A stretch of 64,000 nucleotides of DNA, from the NCBI GenBank assembly GCA_038184435.1, contig CP116227.1:2695501-2759500 (forward strand). The letters run 5' to 3'. Positions 30,701-39,218 of this stretch are shown here, piece by piece; within the stretch, counting starts at the first letter, position 1; the number at the start of each line of letters is the position of its first letter. This stretch comes from Nocardioides alkalitolerans (GTDB taxonomy: Bacteria; Actinomycetota; Actinomycetes; Propionibacteriales; Nocardioidaceae). The position numbers and the translations under genes were made by a program. Under the pieces are notes generated by a model. The model did not search any database and had not been told where the DNA came from. It saw only the letters and a list, made by a program, of their open reading frames with translations.

Positions 30701-31399
30701 TCAGGCAGCGACGCCCGCGCGCACGCCGCGGAAGTACGCCAGCGCGCCGGACGGGCGCACGGAGAAGCCCTCGAGCCCCGCGTCGGCGGCCCAGCGGCGC
30801 AGGTCGTCGGACGAGCACATGGGTCCGATGAGCCCGCTGGCACGACCCACCCGGCGCATCGGCTCCCACCGCCGCCCGGTGTCGGTGAGCACGGCCGAGC
30901 CGAGCAGCGTCCCGCCGGGGCGGAGCACCCGCGTCATCTCGACGAACGCCGCGTGGGGGTCGGGGAAGCAGTGCAGCCCCGTCAGGCTGAGGACCCGGTC
31001 GACGTGCTCGTCGGGGAACGGCAGCGCCGTCACGTCGGCCTCGAGCAGCGTCACCTGGTCGGCCACGCCGAGCCGCTCCGCGGTGCGCCGGGTGCGCGCG
31101 AGCATGGCCGGGGCCAGGTCGGCCGCGACGTACTCGATCCCCTGCCCGGGCCGCACCCCCCGGAGCGCGACGCCCGAGCCGCACGGCACGTCGAGCACCC
31201 GCGAGCCGGCGGGCAGCGTGCCGGTCTCGTCGGCCGCGGCGAGCAGGAGCCGCAGGTCGGAGCCGACGGCCAGGCGCCAGCCGGGGACGCCGAGGCGCGG
31301 GTGGTCGACGGAGTAGCTGTAGACGTGCGCCCACGCGGGGTCGTCGGCCCATCCCCCGGCGAGCCCCCGCAGGCGACCCACCGCGTCGCGCAGGCTCAC
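30701..31399 (-). CDS. Class I SAM-dependent methyltransferase
   Basis: The 232-residue protein has a UbiE/type-11 methyltransferase core: motif I VLDVPCGSGVALRG, an acidic motif II (VAADLAPAMLARTRR), VTLLEADVTALPFPD, and FVEMTRVLRPGGTLLGSAVL. The GTG start at 31399 overlaps the stop of the upstream acyl-CoA oxidase-like gene (GTGA), so the two are translated together. A lipid-related substrate is an inference from that coupling. Confidence 0.87.
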   Translation of the reverse strand: MSLRDAVGRLRGLAGGWADDPAWAHVYSYSVDHPRLGVPGWRLAVGSDLRLLLAAADETGTLPAGSRVLDVPCGSGVALRGVRPGQGIEYVAADLAPAMLARTRRTAERLGVADQVTLLEADVTALPFPDEHVDRVLSLTGLHCFPDPHAAFVEMTRVLRPGGTLLGSAVLTDTGRRWEPMRRVGRASGLIGPMCSSDDLRRWAADAGLEGFSVRPSGALAYFRGVRAGVAA

Positions 31400-33477
31400 G
31401 CCGGCTCCGCGACCTGCTCCGCGACCCGCTCGGCCGTGTCGCCCTGCGTGTGGTGGCCGGGCTCGTCGCCGGCGGCGGCCGGCTCGCCGGCGACCACGAC
31501 GGGACCGAGGAGGTCCGGCGCCCCGAGCACCTCCTCGGGCACCCCGAAGGCGTCGACCAGCTGGCGGGCGATGGGGCGCACCCGCCGGCACAGCGCGTCG
31601 ACCTCGCGTCGGACGGCCTTGGACCGGGCCGCGGACATCCGCCCGCTCTCCATGAACCACGCCCGGTCGGCCTCGATCATGCGCAGCGCGTTGAGGTCGA
31701 CGAGCAGGCCCAGCGCCCGCTTCTCCGGCCCGTCGGGGAGCCCGGCCACGCGGGCGACGAAGGCCTCCTGCACGACGCGGTCCATGTGGGCCCGCGCGGC
31801 GGCGATGACGTGCGGCTGCACCTGCGAGAAGACCGCCCCGGGGTTCATGCCGCTGTCGACGCCCCGCTTGAGGCGACGGGCGGCCGAGGAGATGACCTGC
31901 TCCTCGCGGTAGCGCAGCATCGCCAGCTGGTAGTCGGTGTCGAGCAGACCGGCCTCGTCCTCGTCGTCGGTCCCGCTCGGCAGGAGGTCGCGGACGCGGT
32001 CGAGGAGCTGGTGGGCGCGGGTGCGCTTGACGATCTCGTCGAGCGCGATGCCCGCGACGAGCTTGACCATCTCGAACTGGTCGGCGTCCTGGAAGTCGCC
32101 GGCGTAGTCGGTGAGCAGGCCCTTGGCCACGAGCTGCAGCAGCACGTGGTTGTCGCCCTCGAAGGTCGTGAAGACGTCGGTGTCGGCCTTGAGCGCGGCG
32201 AACCGGCTGGCGGACAGGTAGCCCGCCCCGCCGCACGCCTCGCGGCACTCCTGGATCGTGCGGGTGGCGTGCCACGTGCCCACCGCCTTGAGGCCCGCGG
32301 CGTGCGACTCGAGCGCCCGGCGGGACCGCTCGTCGGTCTTCTCGCCGGAGAACACCGCGTGCAGCTCGGCTGCCAGGTCCTCCTGCGCCACGTGGAGCGC
32401 GTAGGTCGACGCGAGCAGCGGCAGCAGGCGCCGCTGGTGCTGCCCGTAGTCGAGCAGCAGCTCCTCCTGCTCGCCCGTCGCCTCGAACTGGCGTCGCCGC
32501 TCGGCGTACCGCACCGCCAGCACCATCGCGACCTTCGCCGCGTTGATGCCGGCGCCGCCGACGCTGACGCGGCCCTGCACAAGGGTGCCGATCGTCGTGA
32601 AGAAGCGCCGTCCGGGGCTCTCGATCTCCGAGGAGTAGACGCCCGAGGGCGACACCGTCGCGAACCGGTCGAGCAGGTTCTCCCGCGGGATCCGCACGCC
32701 GTCGAACCACAGCCGCCCGTTGTCGACGCCCTGCAGGCCCATCTTGTGGCCGCAGTCCTGGATGCGCACGCCGGGCGCCGGCACGAGCTCCCCCGCCTCG
32801 TCGCGCACGCGGATCGGCACGATGAACGCGTGCACGCCCTGGCTCTCCCCACCGATGTGGAGCTGCGCGAACACGACGGCGAGCTCGCCGTGACGGGCGG
32901 CGTTGCCGATGTAGTCCTTGCGGGCCGCGTCGTGGGGCGTCTCGATGACGAACTCGTCGGTGCCGACGTCGTACGTCGCCGTGGTCGCCAGCGCCTGCAC
33001 GTTGGAGCCGTGGCCCGACTCCGTCATCGCGAACGACCCGAGGATCGTGCCGTCGATGATCCCGGGCAGGTACGCCGCGTGGTGCCGCTGGGTGCCGAGC
33101 TGCAGCACCGCGCCGCCGAAGAGCCCGAACTGCACGCCCACCTTGACGAGGACCGACAGGTCGCCGAACGCGAGCGTCTCGAAGGCGGCGATGGACGCGC
33201 CGATGTCGCCGCCGCCGCCGTGCTCCTCGGGGAACCCGAAGCCGGTCTGACCGGTCGAGGCGACCTGCTGCACGATCTCCAGGACGCGGTCGCGATAGGC
33301 CTCGCGGTCGAGGTCGTCGACCTCGCCGAGGAGGTCGGCGTGCTCGACCAGGTTGCGGCGCACGAGGTCGCGGACCTCGGCGTACTTCCCGTCCAGGATC
33401 CGCTGCAGCGCGGCCGGGTCGGGGGCGACGGTGTGCTCGGGAGCGGCGTCACGGGCGACGCCCAGGTCGGTGGCCAT
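31396..33477 (-). CDS. Acyl-CoA dehydrogenase/oxidase-like flavoprotein
   Basis: The 693-residue length and sequence fit acyl-CoA oxidase-type enzymes rather than the usual 380-residue dehydrogenases. It has SFAMTESGHGSNV (flavin and substrate site), a central domain with GRVSVGGAGINAAKVA, CREACGGAGYLSASRF, and FTTFEGDNHVLLQL, where the Glu is the expected catalytic base. The extra C-terminal domain (about 470-690) is typical of ACOX. It probably acts in beta-oxidation of fatty acyl-CoA. It starts with ATG at 33477; the methyltransferase follows with an overlap. Confidence 0.9.
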   Translation of the reverse strand: MATDLGVARDAAPEHTVAPDPAALQRILDGKYAEVRDLVRRNLVEHADLLGEVDDLDREAYRDRVLEIVQQVASTGQTGFGFPEEHGGGGDIGASIAAFETLAFGDLSVLVKVGVQFGLFGGAVLQLGTQRHHAAYLPGIIDGTILGSFAMTESGHGSNVQALATTATYDVGTDEFVIETPHDAARKDYIGNAARHGELAVVFAQLHIGGESQGVHAFIVPIRVRDEAGELVPAPGVRIQDCGHKMGLQGVDNGRLWFDGVRIPRENLLDRFATVSPSGVYSSEIESPGRRFFTTIGTLVQGRVSVGGAGINAAKVAMVLAVRYAERRRQFEATGEQEELLLDYGQHQRRLLPLLASTYALHVAQEDLAAELHAVFSGEKTDERSRRALESHAAGLKAVGTWHATRTIQECREACGGAGYLSASRFAALKADTDVFTTFEGDNHVLLQLVAKGLLTDYAGDFQDADQFEMVKLVAGIALDEIVKRTRAHQLLDRVRDLLPSGTDDEDEAGLLDTDYQLAMLRYREEQVISSAARRLKRGVDSGMNPGAVFSQVQPHVIAAARAHMDRVVQEAFVARVAGLPDGPEKRALGLLVDLNALRMIEADRAWFMESGRMSAARSKAVRREVDALCRRVRPIARQLVDAFGVPEEVLGAPDLLGPVVVAGEPAAAGDEPGHHTQGDTAERVAEQVAEPA

Positions 33478-33517
33478 GCCGCCAAACTACCGGCGGGTCA
33501 CCAACCCCGGGAGGGAC

Positions 33518-34687
33518 TCAGTCGCCGGTGCGGGCCGCGGGCCGGTCGTCGCGACGGTGGAGCCGGCGCCACAGCCGCGACAGGTTGAGCCGCGAGGCGC
33601 TCGGCGAGCGCTCCTCGTCGGTCTCGACGCGCACGTCCGCGTCCCGGCCGTCGGGTCCCAGCGGCACCCGCGACGTGGTCGTCGTCGGATGGCTGGAGAA
33701 CCCGCGTCTCTCGAACTTCTGCCCGCTCGCGACGCCTCCCACGTAGAACGCGACCACCGCGATCATGGCGCCGGCGACGTCGTCGGCCACGTAGTGCCAG
33801 CCGAAGTAGAGCGTCGCGATGATGGTGAGGCCGAAGTTGGCCCAGAAGACCCAGTGCACGATCCGGCTGCGGATCGTGTACTGCACCATCAGCGCCCACA
33901 GCAGCGTGATCGCGGTGTGCAGGCTGGCGAAGGCGGCGGTCGACTGCAGCCCGTCGCCGTCCCCCCAGAGCACGTTGGTGCGGCTGTAGAACAACGAGTC
34001 GGCGAGCTGGCTTGCCCCGGTGTCGAGGTCCGCGTAGAGCCACGGGAAGGCGAACTTCGGGCCGAGCGCGGGCAGCATGTAGTAGGTCGCCGTGCCCAGC
34101 GTCCAGGCGATGACCTGCGAGGTCACGAACCAGTAGCCGAACGAGATGTTGCGCGACCAGATGGTCCACACGGCGACGAGCACCGGCACGAGCGGCAGGT
34201 ACCAGAGGTAGATCGTCGAGATGAACTGCTCGAACCAGGCGAACCCGAAGACCGTGTGGAGCACGGCGGAGGGGTCGTTGCCGAGGAACAGGATCTTGTC
34301 GAGCGCGTGCAGCTCGGTGTCGTACTTCTTCTCGCCCAGCACGAACGGCAGGAACGACTTGAGGTTCCGGTAGCAGGCGTAGGTCACGTAGAAGCAGCCG
34401 ATGCCGAGCGCCACCAGGGTGAACCGCTCGCGCGTCCAGTGCTCGCGCCAGCGCGCCTTCACCAGGTCGGGCACCTGGGACAACCGCATCCGGGAGTGCC
34501 ACAGCGCACGCGGCACGAGGTCGGCCAGGAGCGCCAGTCCGACGAGGAGCGGGAAGCGCAGCCAGCCCGGGCCCAGGAAGCCCTCGGGGTCCACGACGCT
34601 GCGTCCGAGCGACAGCGCGGTGACGACCGTGAGGATCGCCATCGTCGCTGCAACCCCGATGAGGAGGACGTAGGCGCGGCGATACAC
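33518..34687 (-). CDS. Aur1/Ipt1-type PAP2 membrane phosphatase or phosphotransferase
   Basis: The 389-residue protein has six or more membrane helices. Its PAP2 catalytic motifs are ASLHTAITLLWAL (central His) and FGWHYVADDVAGA (His and Asp), as in the inositolphosphotransferase-like PAP2_3 family; the first KxxxxxxRP motif is not obvious. The C-terminal tail (about 320-389) is cytoplasmic and Arg/Ser-rich. A role in lipid or cell-envelope head-group transfer is likely. It starts with ATG at 34687. Confidence 0.85.
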   Translation of the reverse strand: MYRRAYVLLIGVAATMAILTVVTALSLGRSVVDPEGFLGPGWLRFPLLVGLALLADLVPRALWHSRMRLSQVPDLVKARWREHWTRERFTLVALGIGCFYVTYACYRNLKSFLPFVLGEKKYDTELHALDKILFLGNDPSAVLHTVFGFAWFEQFISTIYLWYLPLVPVLVAVWTIWSRNISFGYWFVTSQVIAWTLGTATYYMLPALGPKFAFPWLYADLDTGASQLADSLFYSRTNVLWGDGDGLQSTAAFASLHTAITLLWALMVQYTIRSRIVHWVFWANFGLTIIATLYFGWHYVADDVAGAMIAVVAFYVGGVASGQKFERRGFSSHPTTTTSRVPLGPDGRDADVRVETDEERSPSASRLNLSRLWRRLHRRDDRPAARTGD

Positions 34688-34692
34688 GCCGG

Positions 34693-35745
34693 TCAGTGTA
34701 GACGTGCGTCCGCCGCCTCCCCTCCCCGCCGGTGCCCGGCGGTCCCGCCGAGCGGCGCCGTCCCCGCGGGGTCGACGCGCACCTCGACCCGCGCGCCGGG
34801 CTCGGGCTCGGGGGCGGCGGGCAGCGGCACGACGTCGACCGGACCGACCCCGTCGAGGTCGACCAGGAGCCGCCGTCCGGCGCTCGTGGCGCGGGCGTGC
34901 AGCACCGTGCCCGGCCGCGTCCCCGCCGTCCCGCCCGCCGTCCCGCCCGCCGTCCCGCCCGCCGCCGCGACCGCGAACGCCGTACGGCGCACCGCCCGGT
35001 CCCCGACGACGTGGGGGTAGCCCAGGAGGCGGGCCACGGCCGCGTCCCGAGGGGCGGCGTCGACGTCCGCGACGGTGCCCTCCTGCACGATCCGTCCCTC
35101 GCGGACGAGCGCGACGCGGTCGGCGACGGCGTACGCCTCGTCGACGTCGTGCGTGACGAGGAGCGCCGTCGTGCCGGCGGCCCGCAGGATGCCGGCCAGG
35201 TCCCCCGCCAGCCGCTCGCGCAGGGCGCGGTCGAGCGCGGAGAGCGGCTCGTCGAGGAGCAGCAGGCGGGGCGCGCAGGCGAGCGCACGAGCGAGGGCGA
35301 CCCGCTGCCGCTCGCCGCCCGACAGCGTCCCGGGGGCGCGGTCCGCGTACCCCTCCAACCCCACCAGCGCCAGCAGCTCCGCGACCCGTGCCTGCCTCGC
35401 CGCCCGGGGGGTGCGCCGCAGCCGCAGCGGGTAGGCCACGTTGCGGCCGACGCTGAGGTGGCCGAAGAGCTGGCCGTCCTGGAACATCAGCGCGAAACCG
35501 CGGCGGTGCGGGGGGACGCCGGCCAGGTCGGCACCGTCGAACGCGACCGAGCCCGCGACGAGCGGTTCGAGCCCGGCGACCGCCCGGAGCAACGTCGACT
35601 TGCCGCTGCCGGAGGGGCCCAGCACGGCCAGCACCTCGCCCGCGGGCAGGTGGAGGCTGGCGTCGGCGAGGGCGGGCACGTCGTCGTACGCCACCGTCAC
35701 CCCGCGCAGCCGCAGGCCGCCCTCCGGATCCTTCTCGTCCACCAT
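34693..35745 (-). CDS. thiQ: Thiamine ABC transporter, ATP-binding protein
   Basis: The 350-residue ATPase has Walker A GPSGSGKST, Q-loop, signature LSGGERQRVALARAL, Walker B LLLLDEPLSALD and the H-loop VTHDVDEA. A C-terminal extension of about 110 residues contains an AGGTAGGTAGGT repeat, from a 12-bp DNA tandem repeat at 34922-34966, and a TOBE-like end. The ATG at 35745 overlaps the permease stop by one base (TGATG). The thiamine assignment rests on the operon and its TPP riboswitch. Confidence 0.88.
   Translation of the reverse strand: MVDEKDPEGGLRLRGVTVAYDDVPALADASLHLPAGEVLAVLGPSGSGKSTLLRAVAGLEPLVAGSVAFDGADLAGVPPHRRGFALMFQDGQLFGHLSVGRNVAYPLRLRRTPRAARQARVAELLALVGLEGYADRAPGTLSGGERQRVALARALACAPRLLLLDEPLSALDRALRERLAGDLAGILRAAGTTALLVTHDVDEAYAVADRVALVREGRIVQEGTVADVDAAPRDAAVARLLGYPHVVGDRAVRRTAFAVAAAGGTAGGTAGGTAGTRPGTVLHARATSAGRRLLVDLDGVGPVDVVPLPAAPEPEPGARVEVRVDPAGTAPLGGTAGHRRGGEAADARLH
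34922..34966. repeat. 12-bp coding tandem repeat in the thiamine ATPase gene
   Basis: CCCGCCGTCCCG-type units repeated nearly four times encode Gly-Gly-Thr-Ala in the linker before the C-terminal extension. Confidence 0.75.
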
Positions 35746-37415
35746 CACACCGCTCCCACGCTCGGCACCCGCAGGCGCTCCACCGTCAGCACCACCACCG
35801 TCACCGTCGCCGCCAGCACGACCGCCGCCGCCATCGCCATCCCCGGGTTGGACTGCGCCCCCGTCGTGCCCGGCGACCCCAGGAGCCGGCCGATCACCAC
35901 CGGCAGCGTCGGGTGGTCGGGGCGGGACAGGAACGACGTCGCGCCGAACTCCCCCAGCGACGTCGCGAAGGCGAACCCGGCGGCGGCCAGCAGCGGACGC
36001 CACACCACGGGCAGGTCGACGACGAGCAGGGCGCGGGCCGGCGAGGCGCCGAGGGAGGCCGCCGCCTGCCGCTGCCGGTCGTCGACGCTGGCGAGCACCG
36101 GCACGAGGGTGCGCACGACGAGGGGCAGCGCCACGAGCGCCTGCACGAGGGGCACGAGCAGCGGCTCGTCGCGCAGGGCCAGGGGCGGGCGCGCGACCGT
36201 GACCAGCAGCCCGAAGCCGAGCACCACGGCCGACACCCCGAGCGGCAGCATGAAGAACCCGTCGAGCAGGCCGCGCACGACCCGCTCGGGCCGGGAGCGG
36301 GTCCGGCGCGTCACCACGAGCGCGACGAGCAGCCCGAGCAGCAGCGCCATCCAGGTCGCGTCGACCGCCACCTGGAGGGAGTTCCGCAGCGCGGTGAGCA
36401 CGGGTACGTCGAGGGCCGTGGTGATCCCGGGCTCGTCGAGCGCCCGGTAGTTCGCCAGCGTCCACGCCCCCCGCACCCGGAGCGAGGCGACGGCGAGACC
36501 CACGATCGGGAGGGCGGTCGCGAGCACGACGAGACCGGTCACGACGATCGCCGGCCCGTCGCCGCGGCGGGGCCGCCGGGGTCGCGGCGGCACCCGGTCG
36601 ACGGGCACGGCCCCGTGGGCCCGGCCCCGCAGCCGGCCCAGGAGCGCGAGCAGCACCACGACGGTCGCCACCTGCACGAGCGAGAGGCAGGCCGCGGCGG
36701 GCAGGTCGAAGGCCCGGGTCAACAGGTAGATCTCGGTCTCGACGGTCGCGTAGCGGAGCCCGCCGAGCGTCAGCACGACCCCGAACGCCGTGGAGCAGAA
36801 GAGGAACACCACCGCCGCCGCCGAGGCCAGCGCGGAGCGCAGCGCCGGCAGCGTCACCGTCAGGAGCACCGTCACCGGGCGCGCGCCCAGCGCGGCGGCG
36901 GCCTCCTCGGCCCGCGGGTCGAGGCCGGCCCAGGCACCGCCCACGACCCGCACGACGACGGACACGTTGAAGAACACGAGCGCGGCGACGATCGCGGCGG
37001 GCGTGCCGTCCCAGCCGAGGAAGGCCAGCAGCCCGCCCTCGCCGAGCAGCGCCCGGAAGGCGGCGCCGACGACGACGGTGGGGAGCACGAACGGCACCAG
37101 CGTGAGCGCCCGCAGCACCCGGGCGCCGGGCACGGCGAGGCGGAAGAGCACGTAGGCGACCGGCAGGCCCAGCAGGAGCGAGACCAGCGTGCCGAGCCCG
37201 GCCGACCACAGCGTGAACCACAGGACCCGCCCCGTGCGGTCACGGCCGAGCACCTCGACGAGCCCGCCGAGGTCGAGCTGCCCGTCGGGCGCGAGCCCGC
37301 GCACGAGCATCGCGCCCACGGGGAGCACGAAGAACACCCCCACGACCCCCAGCGGCAGCGCCGCGAGGGCCAGGAGGCGCAGCGCGCGGGTCAGCGCTGC
37401 GTCTCCTCGCGCCAC
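35745..37415 (-). CDS. thiP: Thiamine ABC transporter, fused permease
   Basis: The roughly 556-residue permease carries two BPD-type transmembrane modules with about twelve helices, as in ThiP. Each half has an EAA loop (EEAAAALGARPVTVLLTVTLPAL and RQAAASLGASPARALLVVDLP). The start is uncertain: GTG at 37415 overlaps the end of the binding-protein gene by 25 bases, while a CTG at 37394 would overlap by 4. It sits between thiB and thiQ. Confidence 0.88.
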   Translation of the reverse strand: MARGDAALTRALRLLALAALPLGVVGVFFVLPVGAMLVRGLAPDGQLDLGGLVEVLGRDRTGRVLWFTLWSAGLGTLVSLLLGLPVAYVLFRLAVPGARVLRALTLVPFVLPTVVVGAAFRALLGEGGLLAFLGWDGTPAAIVAALVFFNVSVVVRVVGGAWAGLDPRAEEAAAALGARPVTVLLTVTLPALRSALASAAAVVFLFCSTAFGVVLTLGGLRYATVETEIYLLTRAFDLPAAACLSLVQVATVVVLLALLGRLRGRAHGAVPVDRVPPRPRRPRRGDGPAIVVTGLVVLATALPIVGLAVASLRVRGAWTLANYRALDEPGITTALDVPVLTALRNSLQVAVDATWMALLLGLLVALVVTRRTRSRPERVVRGLLDGFFMLPLGVSAVVLGFGLLVTVARPPLALRDEPLLVPLVQALVALPLVVRTLVPVLASVDDRQRQAAASLGASPARALLVVDLPVVWRPLLAAAGFAFATSLGEFGATSFLSRPDHPTLPVVIGRLLGSPGTTGAQSNPGMAMAAAVVLAATVTVVVLTVERLRVPSVGAV

Positions 37416-38443
37416 TCGCCGATCCAGGTCTCGCGGTTCGCGGCGATCTCGGCGGGCTCCATCGCGTACGGCGCATCCGGCCGCGGGGCGAACTCGGCCC
37501 ACGCCGTGGGGAGCTCGACGTCGTCGCGCACCGGGTAGACGTACATGTTGTCCGGCAGGGCCGCCTGCACGTCCTCCGACAGGAGCCAGGACACGAGCTC
37601 CTCGGCGCCCTCGGGGTTGTCGGCGCCCCGGAGCACGCCGGCGTACTCCACCTGCGTGAAGCACGTGTCGAGCAGCGCGCGGGTCGTCGTCGCCGACCCG
37701 TCCTCGGTCGTCGTGAACGCGGGCGAGGAGTCGTAGGACAGCACGATCGGCCGCTGGCCGTCCTCGCCGCCGGCGGTGAACGACGTGTAGTAGGCGTCGC
37801 TCCACCCGGCGACCAGCTCGGCGCCGTTGCCGACGAGCTCCCGCCAGTAGTCGCGCCACCCGTCCTCGCCGTACGCCGCGATCGTCGTCAGCAGGAACGC
37901 GAGCCCCGGGCTGGAGTCGACGGGGCCGGGGGTGACGAAGAGGTCGGCGTAGGTGGGGTCGACCAGGTCGTCGAGCGACTCCGGCTCGGGAATCCCGCGC
38001 TCGGCGAACCACGCCGTGTCGACGTTGACGCAGACGTTGCCCGAGTCGACGGGCACGAGGCGGTCCTCGCCGGCCAGCGCGTAGGCGTCCGCACCGGGCG
38101 GCAGCTCGCCCTCGAACGGCTCGAGGGCGCCGACGTCGAGCAGGCGGCTCGCGAACGTGTTGTCGACGCCGAAGACCACGTCGGCACCGGCGTCGTCGGG
38201 GTTGAGCGCGATCTCGGTGACGACCGCGCCGGCGTCACCGGGCTGGCGGACCTCGAGGTCGACGTCGTGCTCGGCCTCGAATTCCTCGACGAGCTCGTCG
38301 GGGAGGCTGAAGGACTCGTGGGCGACGAGCACCAGCTTCTCGGTGCCGCCGCTCGCGCTCTCCTCCTCCCCGAACGTCGAGCAGGCCGCGAGGGCGGGCA
38401 GGACCAGGGCGCCCGTCACGAGGGTGGGCAGGATGCGACGCAT
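37391..38443 (-). CDS. thiB: Thiamine ABC transporter, substrate-binding lipoprotein
   Basis: The 350-residue protein has a lipoprotein signal with lipobox LAAC (Cys at about 21). The fold is that of ThiB/TbpA-type periplasmic-binding proteins: LVLVAHESFSLPDELVEEFE at the mature N-terminus, then VVFGVDNTF and PVDSGNVCVNVD. Downstream of a TPP riboswitch and followed by permease and ATPase, so thiamine or TPP is the expected ligand. ATG at 38443 lies 8 bases after the riboswitch. Confidence 0.93.
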   Translation of the reverse strand: MRRILPTLVTGALVLPALAACSTFGEEESASGGTEKLVLVAHESFSLPDELVEEFEAEHDVDLEVRQPGDAGAVVTEIALNPDDAGADVVFGVDNTFASRLLDVGALEPFEGELPPGADAYALAGEDRLVPVDSGNVCVNVDTAWFAERGIPEPESLDDLVDPTYADLFVTPGPVDSSPGLAFLLTTIAAYGEDGWRDYWRELVGNGAELVAGWSDAYYTSFTAGGEDGQRPIVLSYDSSPAFTTTEDGSATTTRALLDTCFTQVEYAGVLRGADNPEGAEELVSWLLSEDVQAALPDNMYVYPVRDDVELPTAWAEFAPRPDAPYAMEPAEIAANRETWIGEWREETQR

Positions 38444-38450
38444 GGCGTGA

Positions 38451-38546
38451 CTCCCTTCGCCGGTGCTAACCGGAGCAGGTTCGAGGGTCTGCGGCGGATC
38501 CGCACTCTCAGCGCCCCGGCCTCTCGGCACTCGGCGCTCCCCTGTC
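38451..38546 (-). promoter_or_regulatory. TPP riboswitch (THI element)
   Basis: On the minus strand the thiB leader contains the conserved CTGAGAGTGCGG (about 38500-38511), then ACCCTCGAACCTG and CCGGTTAGCACCGGCG, ending in AAGGGAG. These are the invariant TPP-aptamer parts (pyrimidine and pyrophosphate sensor helices). The element ends 8 bases before the thiB ATG, so its AAGGGAG end is also the ribosome site. That suggests control of translation initiation: TPP binding would shut off the importer. Confidence 0.95.
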
Positions 38547-38600
38547 GTTGTGGGAGCGACCCTACGCTGCGCGCGTCGACGCCCGTGAGACGGTCGGCCC

Positions 38601-39044
38601 ATGGACGTGCGCACCCTTGCCTTCGACGAGCTGCCCCCGCGGCTGGCCTACCGGGTCTGGCAGCTCCGGCAGGAGGTCTTCGTGGTGGAGCAGGAGTGCC
38701 CCTACCCCGACCTCGACGGCCGCGACGACGAGCCCGCGACGCGGCACGTGCTGCTGCTCGACGGCGACGACCTGCTCGGCTACCTGCGGGTGCTGGCGGA
38801 CGGCCCCGACGGGGAGGTGGCACGCGTGGGCCGGGTCGTGCTCGCGCCGGCCGCCCGGGGGCGCGGGCTCGGCACGCCGCTGATGCGCGCGGCCCTCGAC
38901 GTCGTGGGCGACCGGGTGTCGGTGCTGAGCGCGCAGGCGCCGCTCGCGGGCTGGTACGGCGCGCACGGCTACGTCGTCAGCGGCGAGGGGTACGACGAGG
39001 ACGGCATCCCGCACCTGCCCATGACGCGGCCCGCGGGGGGCTGA
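38601..39044 (+). CDS. elaA: ElaA-family GNAT acetyltransferase
   Basis: The 147-residue protein closely resembles E. coli ElaA in layout: VFVVEQECPYPDLDGRDDEP, GRVVLAPAARGRGLGTPLM (acetyl-CoA loop), AQAPLAGWYGAHGYVVSGE and EDGIPHLPM. It is a cytoplasmic N-acyltransferase with unknown substrate. It is divergent from the thiamine operon and convergent with the MBL-fold gene. Confidence 0.88.
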   Translation: MDVRTLAFDELPPRLAYRVWQLRQEVFVVEQECPYPDLDGRDDEPATRHVLLLDGDDLLGYLRVLADGPDGEVARVGRVVLAPAARGRGLGTPLMRAALDVVGDRVSVLSAQAPLAGWYGAHGYVVSGEGYDEDGIPHLPMTRPAGG

Positions 39045-39075
39045 GACAGGCGCCGCCCGGAGCCGGCGCGGGCCC

Positions 39076-39106
39076 GGCCGAGGCCGAGGCCGAGGCCGAG
39101 GCCGAG
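39076..39106. repeat. GAGGCC hexanucleotide tandem repeat
   Basis: Four exact GAGGCC units (39080-39103) with partial units on both sides, in the gap between two convergent genes. Confidence 0.85.
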
Positions 39107-39109
39107 AAG

Positions 39110-39158
39110 TGTGCAGCTGGGACACCTCCGGCTCGCTCCGGGCCGCACCAGCGGCACA
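39110..39158. repeat. 49-bp hairpin element, copy 2
   Basis: Arms TGTGCAGCTGG (39110-39120) and CCAGCGGCACA (39148-39158), 10 of 11 paired, with a 27-base spacer. Its reverse complement aligns with 17573-17621 including the flank GGAACTGTGC. It may serve as a two-way terminator between the convergent genes. Confidence 0.65.
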
Positions 39159-39218
39159 GTTCCGCGCCCGACCGATCGCCCACCGGCGAGCCGGACCCCG
39201 GCCCAGCCCGGACCCGAC

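Noticed and set aside
39080..39103. GAGGCC repeat as a coding extension of elaA
   Set aside because: The elaA stop at 39042-39044 precedes it and no frame continues through it with a start codon and ribosome site.
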